64,000 nucleotides of DNA from positions 30,805 through 94,804 of the forward strand of contig WHUX01000200.1 of assembly GCA_015179025.1 (NCBI GenBank), read 5' to 3'. Made by a program: the position numbers and the translations under genes. The notes under the pieces are model-generated. The model saw only the letters and a list, made by a program, of their open reading frames with translations. It was not told the origin of the DNA and did not search any database. Positions within the stretch are counted from its first letter, which is position 1; the number at the start of each line of letters is the position of its first letter. Positions 10,349-21,151 of the stretch are shown piece after piece. The DNA comes from Terfezia claveryi. Taxonomy: Eukaryota; Ascomycota; Pezizomycetes; Pezizales; Pezizaceae.

Positions 10349-10802
10349 CATATAAGTACACCCTCGTTATAGCTACATGACTATTGTTTTAAGCCATGTG
10401 ACTTATTAGTATAGTTATATAACCTCCTTTTTATAATATACTACATTCTAGTATCCCACTCTTAATTATATTTATTTTCTTTATCATAAGATCTAAGAGA
10501 AGTATAAATAGGCTATGGAATTCCCTATAGAATCTATGTAAAGAAAGAGAAGGAAGCTCAAAATAGAGTAAGCAAGCTTATATACTGATCAGATTAAGAT
10601 TATATAGCTTAGATAGTACAAATTTATATAAAATAGATTACACTAATTAATTACTGTTCTCTAGTGGAATGTTCTATATAGTAAGCTCCATCCCCTTTTA
10701 AAGTCCTATCTGAATAGAACAAAAATACAGAAATATCTATGTTTACAGATATAGATTATATAAATGGTACTGAATGAATACTATCTAATACTATTAATTA
10801 TA
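10349..10802 (+). repeat. Truncated family A LTR (A3)
   Basis: The sequence matches family A LTRs from about the AAGTTCTATAGCACTTGCC position to the end. The first 200 bp or so are absent or unrecognisable. The terminus ATTAATTATA corresponds to ATTCATTACA with a CpA-to-TpA change and other drift. It directly abuts the B'' pol fragment, so it probably inserted there and later lost its other half. Confidence 0.8.
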
Positions 10803-11355
10803 TAAAGGTATCCCTTTCTATAATATATTTCCTATCAAGATTAAAGTGAGCTAGTATGAGTAGTAAATAGAAAGCTTTCTTAAGGTCCTAAAATATGAAT
10901 TAGGCTTCTTGACTCTAGTAGAACTGTCAGTCCTTTTTAGTCAAGACTATAAGGGAGGCCATAATGTTAGAATATTTTAAAATAAACTATTGGTAAAAGT
11001 CAGTGAACTCTAAGAAGGCCTGAACATAGTTAAGATTTGCTAGGATTTCTTATTCTTAAATAGCAGTAACCTTAGTAGAGTCTATTCTAATACCTTCCAT
11101 AGTGATAATTAATACTAGATACCTAACCTCCTATATATACATCTTATATTTTTCTGGCTTGAGGTCCAACCTAACATGCTCTAACTTCCCTAATACCTGC
11201 CAGATATAAATCTTATGCTCTGCTATAGTATGTGAGTAAATCCAGATATCATCGAGGTAAGCCATACAAAACATATTAAGAAAGTCCCATAAGGTATCAT
11301 TGAGGAAGTACTAGAAGGAGGCAGGAATATTGGTTAGGCCAAAGGGAATGATATT
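10803..11355 (-). pseudogene. B'' Pol fragment, RNase H to RT (outermost element, left part)
   Basis: The reverse complement reads as family B pol. On the plus strand it runs from the start of RNase H back through the RT thumb and palm to IIPFGLTN-like codons at the right end, all with many stops. It stops at AATGATATT (ending 11355) and resumes at 56366 with the same 5 bp followed by the codons for HFEYN-like residues. It is the oldest recognisable element of the nest. Confidence 0.82.
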
Positions 11356-11932
11356 TGTAATGTGAGCTCTAGGAACAAGGTGACTAAAGGGTACACCAGG
11401 GCAGTCACAAGAAGAAATTATATACGTAGGAGTGCTATGTGTATGATCTGGGGAAAGGCTAGGAGCAAGGCAAGGGCAGGGCTAGAGTAATATACATATA
11501 TGAATACTACTAGTGTACTTATACCAGGGGAAGGCTGGGATAGGGAACAAGGGCAAGGGCCAAGAAACATACAGAAGTAGTTGCCACATGTGTCGGAAGG
11601 AGGCAGCTGTTGCTGTAGAGTTGTTCATAGAATAAAGGAGCATATATAGAGAAGGTATACTAGCATATGGGAAGCAAGGTCCTGCATTAGGTATACAAGA
11701 TGTTGGATGGGGATCCAATGAGAGAGTGAGGAAATGAGGATATATATACATAATTCAAGGCCAAGGCTGCCAGTATGGAAGAAATAAGCTTCCAGAGATT
11801 CCTATCTTAGAAGCTAAGATAATAATGACTTATCGACAATATACGAACAAGCCTATTCGAGTGTCAATATAGTATAACATATGAACAAGCCTGTTCAAGT
11901 ATCAAATTAAGACTAAGAACACGGTTATGACA
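11356..11932 (-). repeat. 3' LTR of B' (family B)
   Basis: The LTR is 577 bp with ends TGTAATG...TATGACA on the plus strand. Near its right end it has two inverted-repeat hairpin words of the CGAACA...TGTTCG type (11825-11910). The purine-rich primer tract follows at 11933-11950 on the element strand. Confidence 0.88.
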
Positions 11933-13823
11933 CTAACCCCCCTTTATGCTGGAGCTCCAGCAAAGGAGGCCTGGGTACAACAACTAGTGAATAACACAGA
12001 AAACAACAAGTATAATAATAAGGACCCCAACTCCAACTCCAAACAACAATAAGAACAAAAACAACAACAAGAATGCAAAGTCACGACCTCAGTTGACTGG
12101 GTGAGGCTTCCTGAGATATCACTGGTAGAACAGGATAACCAAATCCTATACATTCTCTAAGTCTTTTACAGGTTGCTAGGTAGCTTCCTCATCTCCTAAC
12201 CACTTGACCTTATACTAAACTCACCCATGGTGTTTCCTAGGGTCTAGTACCTCCTCAACCTCCCACTTCTCTTTACCCGCAATTACTACTACAGGAGGTA
12301 GGGGGTGCTTTTGCCTGGGAAGGGGATCATTGGCAGCTGGCTCGATTTCTGAGACATAAATAACTGAAGGGTGCTTTATATTTTTGGAAAACCTCAGTTA
12401 CTAAGTATGGGTACCTACAGCTGCCAACACCTCATAGGGACCTAGGAACTTGTGATCTAGCTTATGGGAGGGCTGTTCTATCTAGAAGTGTCTATTAAAA
12501 AGCTATACCTTATCTCTGAGCTAGTATCTTGGGGCTAGTAATTGTGATCTATTGACATACTCGGCCTACCTAGCTTGGACATACTCCAACTTAGTTTTCA
12601 GAGGACAATGGAGTTCAGCGATTCTAGCTGCAAACCCCTTGGTTAGGAGATGGGCTTTCTATAGTAGTGCTAGGGTATCTATGAACTCAGGGTACTAACT
12701 ATAATTGGCCGAGAAGAGAAAGGTTTTTGAGGATTCCAAGAACTAGTTGTTAGCAGTAAATTTGCAAGTTGCTAGTAATGAAATCTAGTTGTTCTACTGG
12801 TAGTTGATATAGGCCTACAGGTATTGTTCTATAACAGCATTTATTCGCTTAAATTGACTGTCTATTTAAGGATGGTATAACATGGACAAATGTACCTTGA
12901 TTCCTAGAATTTTACAGAAGGCCTTCCAGAAATCGGAAATGAATTAAGGACTATAGTCAAAGACTATTGATTCAGGGAGACCATGGTAATGGAATACATT
13001 ATTGAGATAGAGGCTAGCTAATTCCAGGGTAGCATAGATATCCTGGTAAGGTATAACATACCTTATTTTGGTTAACTAGTTTACTACTATGAGAATGATA
13101 TTAAACCCAGAATCTTCTGGCAGCCTAGTTACAAAGTTCATTGTCAGATATTGCCTAGGATGGTCCGGTATCTCTAGGGGCCTTAGGGTCCTATACGGAG
13201 CATGACAAGTAGGTTTCATATGCTTCCAAATATGGCAATTCTATATATACTATTCTACCTTCTTCTTCTAGTCAATCCATATATATTGCTTGACAAGTAG
13301 TTCTGATGTCTTAGCTACTTCAAGGTGACCCACGGCCAAGGTATCATGATGCTCTTTGATCAGTTTTAGGCATATTCTATTATCTATGAGTATGTAGAGG
13401 TAGTTTAGGGGGTATAGGAGACCATTCTATATAGTGCATTCAGCTAGAGAGATTTTAGTATAATGGTACTATATAGACTCTACTATGGCGATTATGTCCT
13501 TGACTAGGGGGTCCTCCGCATGTGCCTATCATATCTGCAGAAGGAGGTCAGCTCCAGTATTAGTATCAGTAAGAGTATTGGCCACTAGGTCAAGATTTTC
13601 AGGTTTCAGTACTACCTGATTCTAGTACTTTAGCCATTCATCCCCCCCTTTAGGGAGATCTTCTAATCTTCTAGTTAGTATATTCGGCTTACTCCCAGCC
13701 TTTCCAGGCCAATACATGATCTTGAAGTTGAAACGAGACAAGAATTCTGACCACTTAGCCTGCCAGCAGTTCAACAACTTAGTGGTTGTAAAGTATTCTA
13801 GATTCTTGTAGTTAGAGAGGATG
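11933..13823 (-). pseudogene. B' integrase, chromodomain and RNase H end
   Basis: Reading leftwards from 13823, RNase H ends with [15 protein letters not shown] and a KP-x-LTRR-like motif. Integrase follows, then a chromodomain near 12160-12290 (KWEVEEVLDPRKHHG, YKVKWLGDEEA). Stops are frequent. The frame at 13823 (ending ILSNYKN) is continued exactly at 46079 (ending KEVIDI), which shows where A-outer entered. Confidence 0.85.
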
Positions 13824-13861
13824 TGTAATAAATGGTACTAGATACATCAGCAAGAAAAAAG

Positions 13862-14085
13862 TGGCGTCCGGACGCACCGCCCAGCGTCCGGACGCGAGAG
13901 CTCGCGCGTGTGCGTCCTGTGCGTCCTGTGCGTCTGGACGCTGGCTGCGTTGCAACACAATCAGGACGCCCGGCTGAGTTGCAACACAATCTGGACGCCT
14001 GGCTGAGTTGCAATACAATCTGGACGCCCGGCTGAGTTGCAACACAATCTGGACGCCATTGGGGCAACCAAAGCCGTCCGGACGC
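13862..14085. repeat. GC-rich repeats at FB1 left end, including 29-bp tandem units
   Basis: The block holds GCGTCCGGACGC palindromes and TGTGCGTCC repeats (13862-13940). About four 29-bp units with CTGAGTTGCAA-x-ACAATC and TGGACGCC-x-GG cores follow (13942-14070). Base composition is strikingly GC-rich against AT-rich surroundings. Confidence 0.85.
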
Positions 14086-14157
14086 TGGTTGGCATATTCA
14101 ATCTCTGGATATTAGAGTTCCTTCCCTTGGCATCATCATATTGTTAACGCTATAGTT

Positions 14158-14912
14158 ACAATGCACCCGCTTGTATGTTCGGGGCTCTAATACCAGCCAG
14201 GTGCGTAGCCACTATTGCAGCCATTGAATATGCATGCAGCGGAAATATCCATTGTATTCGCTAATAATTATATACACAGAAGTATTGAGTAATAGATATA
14301 TATATAGAACATATACTCGCTGCTTGAATCGCCCTAACACTCGCTCTAATACTCGCTCTAATAGTCGCTCTAATACTCGGTCCAATTCTCACTCTAATAC
14401 TTGCCCTAATACTCGCTCCAATACTCGCTCTCATACACGCTCTATTACTCGCTCTAATACTCGCCATAATGTGCTGGGATATAGAGCGAAGGGAAAATAC
14501 GCGGGGAAGGGAGGTACATATACAGGAAAACCATAGTTGCCAAGGCCGACTGCTAAGGCCGACAATTTAGACTTTCCGAAGACAATGAGATAAGGGATAA
14601 CAAGAGAAGTGGCATGACAGTGACCAATGGCGCTCAGCCCCCTTTCGCTCGCAGGTGCCGTACTATTCAATGCCTGGCCTGGTAATAGTCATATTGGGAA
14701 ATCATAGTCGTGGTATTGAGATATGTGCGGAGTTCACGCTTTGTGATATGTTTCGTAGGAATTCATGCATTCGCGGGCATATATATATATATATATATAT
14801 GCGAGAAACTCGTGCTTTTGGAGACTTATATATATATGTGCGAGAAACTCGTGCTTTTGGAGACTAATATATATATGTGCGAGAAACTCGTGCTTTTGGA
14901 GACTTATATATA
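14158..14912. repeat. FB1 left inverted arm
   Basis: This is the inverse complement of 15342-16093 with few differences. It contains a 12-bp minisatellite of ACTCGCTCTAAT-type units (about 14336-14470) and ends inside the TA-rich minisatellite. Frames that appear open here occur in many reading frames because unit lengths are multiples of three. Confidence 0.88.
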
Positions 14913-15465
14913 TATATACGAGAAATCCATGCATTCGCGGGCTTATATATATATATGTACGAGAAACTCGTGCTTGTGGAGATATATATATATATATGCG
15001 AGAAATCCATGCATTCGCAGGCATACATATATATATGTGCGAGAAACTCGTGCTTTTGGAGACTTATATATATATGTGCGAGAAACTCGTGCCTTTGGAG
15101 ACTTATATATATATATACGAGAAATCCATGCATTCGCGGGCTCATATATATATATGTACGAGAAACTCGTGCTTGTGGAGATATATATATATATCCGAGA
15201 AATCCATGCATTCGCAGGCATATATATATATATGTGCGAGAAACTCGTGCTTGTGGAGATATATATATATGTGCGAGAAACTCGTGCTTTTGGAGACTTA
15301 TATATATATATGCGAGAAATCCATGCACTCGCGGCCTTATATATATATGTCTCCAAAAGCACGAGTTTCTCGCACATATATATATTAGTCTCCAAAAGCA
15401 CGAGTTTCTCGCACATATATATATAAGTCTCCAAAAGCAAGAGTTTCTCGCATATATATACATAT
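14780..15465. repeat. FB1 central TA-rich minisatellite
   Basis: Units of about 39 bp alternate between GAGAAACTCGTGCTTTTGG and GAGAAATCCATGCATTCGC words, joined by (TA)4-10 runs. The last three units (from 15342) are inverted, so the array itself folds back. Because 39 is divisible by three, long chance frames appear on both strands. Confidence 0.92.
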
Positions 15466-16093
15466 ATATATATGCCCGCGAATGCATGAATTCCTACGAA
15501 ACATATCACAAAGCGTGAACTCCGCACATATCTCAATACCACGACTATGATTTCCCAATATGACTATTACCAGGCCAGGCATTGAATAGTACGGCACCCG
15601 CGAGCGAAAGGGGGCTGAGCGCCATTGGTCACTGTCATGCCACTTCTCTTGTTATCCCTTATCTCATTGTCTTCGGAAAGTCTAAATTGTCGGCCTTAGC
15701 AGTCGGCCTTGGCAACTATGGTTTTCCTGTATATATACCTCCCTTCCCCGCGTATTTTCCCTTCGCTCTATATCCCAGCACATTATGGCGAGTATTAGAG
15801 CGAGTAATAGAGCGTGTATGAGAGCGAGTATTGGAGCGAGTATTAGGGCAAGTATTAGAGTGAGTATTGGACCGAGTATTAGAGCGACTATTAGAGCGAG
15901 TATTAGAGCGAGTGTTAGGGCGATTGAAGCAGCAAGTGCATGTTCTATATATATATCTATTACTCAATACTTCTGTGTATATAATTATTAGCGAATACAA
16001 TGGATATTTCCGCTGCGTGCATATTCAATGGCTGCAATAGCGGCTACGCACCTGGCTGGTGTTAGAGCGTCGTACATACAAGCTGGTGCATTG
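15342..16093. repeat. FB1 right inverted arm
   Basis: This is the partner of the left arm. It carries the same 12-bp GCGAGTATTAGA-type array (about 15785-15915) and ends with GGTGCATTGT, matching ACAATGCACC at the left arm start. Confidence 0.88.
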
Positions 16094-16159
16094 TAGAAGA
16101 GAGCGATTGTGGGCTATCCGTTAACAACGCCAGCGGTAGAACCTATAGCGTTAGGGACG

Positions 16160-16445
16160 AGCAGCCCGTTCCATGTTGCGTCCAAGAGGCGGGAGCATCT
16201 ACAAAGTGCGTGTGTTGCGTCCCAGGCGTGGGAGCACACTTGTGTTGCGTTCTAGGAGCAGAAGCACGCTTGTGTTGCGTCCTGGGCGTGGGAACACCTG
16301 CCACGGTCGAGTGTTGCGTCCCAAGCGGGCGCCAGCTGCTAGTGCGTCCCGACGCAAGAGCAACAAGCACTGGCGTCCTGATCTTGAGTTTTCGTCCTGT
16401 GCGTCCTGTGCGTCCTGTGCGTCCGGACGCACAGGACGCAAACAC
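16160..16445. repeat. GC-rich repeats at FB1 right end, with a 32-bp perfect palindrome
   Basis: About four 30-bp units have a GTGTTGCGTCC core (16170-16325). TGTGCGTCC repeats follow, and 16409-16440 is a perfect palindrome whose half is TGCGTCCTGTGCGTCC. The repeat words (GCGTCC) are shared with the left end, but the units differ, so this is not a simple inverted copy. Confidence 0.85.
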
Positions 16446-17112
16446 GATTTCTTGCTGATGTAGTATTCATTTGGTACTGTTTATACAATCTATATCTGTA
16501 GGCACAGACGTTTGTGTATTTCAGTTCTGCTGAGGTAAGACCTCAGAAAGGTAGGGAGATTACTATGTGGGACATTCCTGGAGGGAACAGTAATTAACTG
16601 GTATAATCTATCTTATATGATTTGTGCTATTTAAGCTATATGATCTTGATCTGATTGGAATATAGGCTTGCTTGCTTTGTGTGCTTGCTTGTTCTCTTTC
16701 TGTGGATTCTAGAGGAAATCCAGTAGCCTATTTATACTCCTCTGAGATCTGATGACTAAGGAAATAAATACAATAAAGGGTAGCACACCAGAAGGTAGTG
16801 CACTGTACAAAAGGGGTCATGTGGCCATAGTAATGAGTCACACACCTTAAACAGAGGTCATGTGGCCATAGTAATAAGTCACACACCTTAAACAGAGGTC
16901 ACGCAGCCATAATAAGGGTGTCTTCATATGACAAGTGCTATGGAACTTCCCATGGTAAATTCCATGTGCTATAGATGCTTATAAAGTAATAAGAGGTGGT
17001 TGAAGGCTAGTCCTTCAACCGAAAGGCTTAGTTATATAACATAGTAATAATATAGGAAATACAAAAGTATATAATCAATTATATAAGCAATAAAACAACG
17101 TTTTCCATTACA

Positions 17113-18690
17113 GTTCCCTATATAGAAGGATTTCCTATCTTTACTTCTCTCACTCTACCATACTGGTTTCCATATGTCTTAAGATTTGATGCATTATTAA
17201 TAAATTTGCATTAACATGAATATCCTTAGTGTTTCCTTGACTCATGATTCTATCTCATTCTTATTGGATGAGAGCTCGAGTCTCATCTCTAGTTCGTAGT
17301 CCTTGTTTTCCTTTAGTTCTTCGACGTCTCTTGTATATATCTTCCATACTTCCGGTCATCCAGAAGTCTTAAAGAATTTTAGCAGTGATATCCTCAGAGT
17401 TTACATAGGAATCATGTTTAGGAGAGTATCCTAGCCATCTGACTTTATATTGTCTTTCTCCAGTTTGAGGAGCTGTTCTAAATTCTAATAATTTCTTAAT
17501 TTCATAATGATTATCTTGAATTGGTCCTGGTTCCTAAGATTGTCTATAAGGGAACTGAGTAGAATTATTTTCATAGTAAGGTTTGAGTTTGCTAATATGA
17601 AAAGTATTATATATGAGGTGGAGGTCAGGTTGACCGGATAGGTTTAGGCTATAGTTATTACGTTTCTGATTACTAGAATTAATGGGAAATGGGCCTAGCT
17701 ATTTTGGTTTGAGTTTGAGTGAGATATTTGATAGATTAATATTTTCTGAGGAAAGCATAACTTGTTGTCTAACTGAAAATTTGGCTGTATTGGGTAGTCA
17801 TTTGTTTGCTTAAGATGCTTGAATCTTCTTGGCATCATATAGGTTTTTAGACGTTACCTCATGACATTCATTTGCTGGTACATATGTATTAATGGGGTAT
17901 GGAAGTATCAATAGGCCAAGATATGCATTAAATCCAAATAGTGTGGAAAAGGGACTATTCTGTCTAGCAGCGTTATACCTAGAGTTAAGTTTCAACTGTA
18001 TCTCTAGTAGTTTCTGTAGCCAATCAAATCCTTCGATTTATAGGCTCTTACTACTTGTAGAATTTCTTTGTTCACAATTTCCGATTGTCCATCTGCACAT
18101 GGATGATATGCGGTAGACGGTTCCAACTTGATTCCTTTATTCCTAGCCCAATCTTGAAAGTACATTGACATGAAAAGAGTATAACAGTCAAAAACAATAC
18201 AAAAAGGGTATCCCATAGTCGGGACTACATGAGTATCAAAGGTAGCAGTACATTATTCTGCTGTGAAATTATCTGAAACAGGAATAAGAAACTTGAATCC
18301 TGATTGTCTGTCAACAATCGTCCAAAGTCATGAAATACAAACTACATGATCTTCTTCAACAGGAATATTCGGGTACAAAATTGAATACTTAGTAAATACA
18401 GGTGCTAACTTAAGAAAATCCATCGATATGTCAGTCCATAGCCTGCTTGGTACATGTAATGGGGTTACGAGTCCAAGTGGCACTTTATTGGAATATTTTG
18501 TCTGTTGACAAGTATCACAACTTCTAATATAGTCCTTAGTTGGTTCTACAAAGGATTGGTAATCATATTGGTCAGTAAGATATTTCATTGTTTTTTCAAT
18601 GCTACCATGAGCACTTGCTTCATGTGCATCTTTAATAACCAATTTGAGATAGTTCTTACCTTCGATATTAAAGGTAGAGGGCTAGACTAA
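17113..18690 (-). pseudogene. A-outer integrase with chromodomain and tail
   Basis: From right to left: the zinc finger (VIKDAHEASAHGS, then SCDTCQQTK; HHCC residues intact), the catalytic core with GYPFCIVFDCYTLF and YHPCADGQSEIVNKE, the LGPFPI module near 17690, a chromodomain near 17440-17530, and a tail to about 17150. Stops break it (for example between 18004 and 17995, and at the tryptophan before LGPF). Compared with A1 the first histidine of the finger is kept. Confidence 0.87.
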
Positions 18691-19917
18691 TCTCCATTGT
18701 CCTTGTTGGTTCTTGATATACAAAAATCCATCTCTTCTTCTATGATCCTCACGGTTCATGAAGGTATTATAGTAGTTCTTCTAGATAGGATATACTTTCA
18801 TGCATGATTGACATACACCTTTCATACCTGTGCCTTGGTCAAGCCAGTGTGTGATGAAGTAGTCCTTCTCATCCTTTCATCCGTCACTAATGTGTCTTTC
18901 TTCAATGAGCTTGTTGAGTGTCAGTTCGATCCCCATGTTGAAGTCATTGATGGTGTGTTTCTTCTCCTTGTATGTAGAAGCATTATGACCTGAGAACTTA
19001 CAGAAATCACAATGCTGTCTGGAGGTCTTGGTGTCTTGAATAAAGGAAGGTGATTCTTCATTAATGGCTACTTGCTTTTTAGAATGAGTGGTAATGGCAG
19101 TGGTATTGATTGGAATTGCGTTGCTGCTGCTAGTGGTTGCAGCTGGTTGTTGAGGTGCATTCTATGGTTGTTATAGGGCAACAGGAGTATCCATGATCTC
19201 CTGTTCCATTTGTCGGTTAGTCATCTGTTCGGTAGAGTTACTGAACTGAATACTAGGTTGGAGAGTAGGTTATGTTGGCTTGTTTGTAATCTATCTTTTT
19301 GCCTATTCTCCGATTTTTTGGATAGCTTCTTTACAGCTAAGAGCTTGTGGAGGTGGATAAGCTGGCATTTGTTATACTAGTACTAGTTCCTTTTGAGGCT
19401 TATTTGCAGATATTAGATGTGCAATACAAGTCGTAAGGAATTCCTTCTCTTTTTTAAAAACTGAGGCTGACAAGTCATAGTTCAAACTGCCATGTCCATG
19501 GTAATTGCAAATTGCCCATGTTTCGATGGTAAACATATGGTTGTTCATGGCATGGGAGCTGCCATGAGCTAGACAGTAAAAATCTCGGCAAAAAGACTAG
19601 TGCATCCTTTTGTATTGTTGCCAATTGCTATGAGCTAGGTTGATAACAATTTCCTACGCTTCTTCGGGAGTGAGAGATTTTTGTTGAACATTTTCAGAAG
19701 ATGGAGGCCTATATCTTAGTCCAAGAACTGTTAAAGGTTTGTTCTTAATAATATTAGGTACATGATCATACCCATTAAAAACTTCTTCTGGTATGGTGAA
19801 TAGAGTCTTGTTGTTTGAGAACTCTTCTTCCTTCATCATGTCATATTCGCTTTCTTCATTTGGGATGCCTTTGAAGTATGGACAGAAGATATGGTGTCCA
19901 AGTTCTTCGGCTCTTCT
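18691..19917 (-). pseudogene. A-outer zinc-motif linker
   Basis: This is the same linker as in A1. Near 18965-19010 the minus strand reads CDFCKFSGHNAST with the fourth ligand changed from Cys to Tyr. RAEELGHHIFCPYF lies near 19880. The host frame stops at the edge of family C and resumes at 31629 in FNKCH-coding sequence. Confidence 0.7.
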
Positions 19918-19922
19918 ACGAT

Positions 19923-20879
19923 ATAAAGGCACTTCGTTCCTAATGGAAGAATATGCACTGAAGGACCAGGTGAGAGTTTCAATAGTATTGCTAACTTAGA
20001 AAAGAAGAAAAGATAGAGAGATCACAAAAGTAGAATTGTACATCACAAAATCGCTGCTCGTCTTGCCTCCTGCGAGTTCTTCCATATAAATACCATAACG
20101 ACCGTATCCTTCTGCTTTCCATCACAATAACATCATTATCAACCAACAAGACTAACTTTTGCGTAATTCTGCCTCGAACTATCCATTATACTGACACCCA
20201 TCTCTCTTGACACCTGAACAAGCTTGTTCAACTGTCATTTCTTCACCTTTCCCTTATTAGACACCCGAACAACTCTGTTTGACTGTCAAATCTTCACCTT
20301 ATTTGACACCCGAACAACTCTATTCGACTGTCAAATCTTCACCTTTTTGACACCTGAACAACTCCATTCGACTGTCAAATCTTCACCTTATTTGACACCC
20401 GAACAACTCTGTTCGACTGTCAAATCTTCACCTTATTTGACACCTGAACAACTCTGTTCAACTGTCAAATCTCTTGCTTATTCGATACCTGAACAACTTT
20501 GGTCGACTGTCAAATCTCTTGCTTATTCGACCCCCGAACAACTCTGTTCGACTGTCAAATCTTCACCTTATTTGACACGCGAACAACTCTGTTCAACTGT
20601 CAAATCTCTTGTTTATTCGACATCTGAACAACTCTGTTCGACTGTCAATTCTCTTGCTTTTCTAGCATATCAGCCTCTTTAATTTAACATTCGAACAAGT
20701 CTGTTTGGGTGTCAGCGTAAACAAGCAAATCACCAAAAACAATGCCATTCATTTAACTAACTAAATCACTTGACAAATGAAAACCCATAAAGTAAATAAT
20801 AAAAATAAAATAATAAAAAAAACTAAAAAAAACTCAAAAAATCAAACTTTTTCCCTACTCTTCCTTATTCCCCATCATA
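19923..20879 (-). repeat. 3' LTR of C
   Basis: This LTR is 957 bp, longer than its 733-bp partner because of extra tandem units. It starts on the plus strand with ATAAAGGCAC and ends CCCCATCATA. The non-array parts of the two LTRs align well. Confidence 0.85.
20215..20665. repeat. 45-bp hairpin tandem array in the C 3' LTR
   Basis: About ten 45-bp units each contain GACACCCGAACAA and TGTTCGACTGTC as an imperfect inverted pair. The 45-bp period keeps all frames open on the plus strand (a repeated LTPEQLCSTVKS peptide would result). This is not evidence of a gene. The matching array in the 5' LTR has fewer units. Confidence 0.9.
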
Positions 20880-21151
20880 TCCAACCCCCCTAACAAGAGT
20901 TGACATCCTCGTCAACCTAACAAAATCCAATCCAAAAAATAAATAAACACTAAAGAAAAACAACTTAACCGAATATACCATGACTTATAAAAAAAACTCA
21001 TACAATCCCTAAAAAAATGCATCCAAATGAAATAAAAAAAACACTATTAATATCCTCAAAAAAAATCCCTATATTCCTAACTAAAGAAAAAGATAATTTA
21101 CTCCAAAAAAAGAAAAAACCAAAAACATTAAACAACAACAAAAAAAATACC
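20880..21151. other. C 3' untranslated stretch, A-rich
   Basis: Poly-A-rich sequence on the plus strand lies between the end of ORF3 and the 3' LTR. CAACCCCCCTAAC at about 20884 (purine-rich on the element strand) next to the LTR is the candidate plus-strand primer tract. Confidence 0.5.

Larger units (their letters stand above)
13845..16460. mobile_element. FB1, palindromic foldback element with TA duplication
   Basis: This 2616-bp element begins CATCAGCAAGAAA, ends with the inverse, and is flanked by TA (13843-13844, 16461-16462) inside an LTR whose empty-site sequence is known from the other copies. It has near-identical inverted arms (14158-14912 and 15342-16093) and a central TA-rich minisatellite. 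GC-rich repeat blocks occupy its two ends. No transposase frame is visible, so it is non-autonomous. TA duplication fits Tc1/mariner-type mobilisation, but the superfamily is not established. Confidence 0.85.
13824..17112 (-). repeat. 3' LTR of A-outer, split by FB1
   Basis: The first 19 bp plus TA (13824-13844) and the remaining 650 bp (16463-17112) form a normal family A LTR with ends TGTAAT...ATTACA. FB1 sits between them with TA on both sides. Removing FB1 and one TA restores the sequence AGATAGTATTCATT seen in the other LTRs apart from one transition. Confidence 0.92.

Noticed and set aside
13860..14110. Possible CRISPR array in the regularly spaced GC-rich units
   Set aside because: Units are directly adjacent with no unique spacers, lie in a eukaryotic transposon, and vary like a minisatellite.
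14710..15542. Several overlapping 199-238-codon ORFs on both strands with repeated Tyr-Ile peptides
   Set aside because: They come from a TA-rich minisatellite whose unit length is a multiple of three, which keeps all frames open. Peptides mirror each other between strands and have no protein-like composition.
20224..20682. 152-codon ORF in the C 3' LTR with a 15-residue repeat
   Set aside because: It is the translation of the 45-bp LTR array. The other LTR has a different number of units and the frame has no start context or flanking domain.
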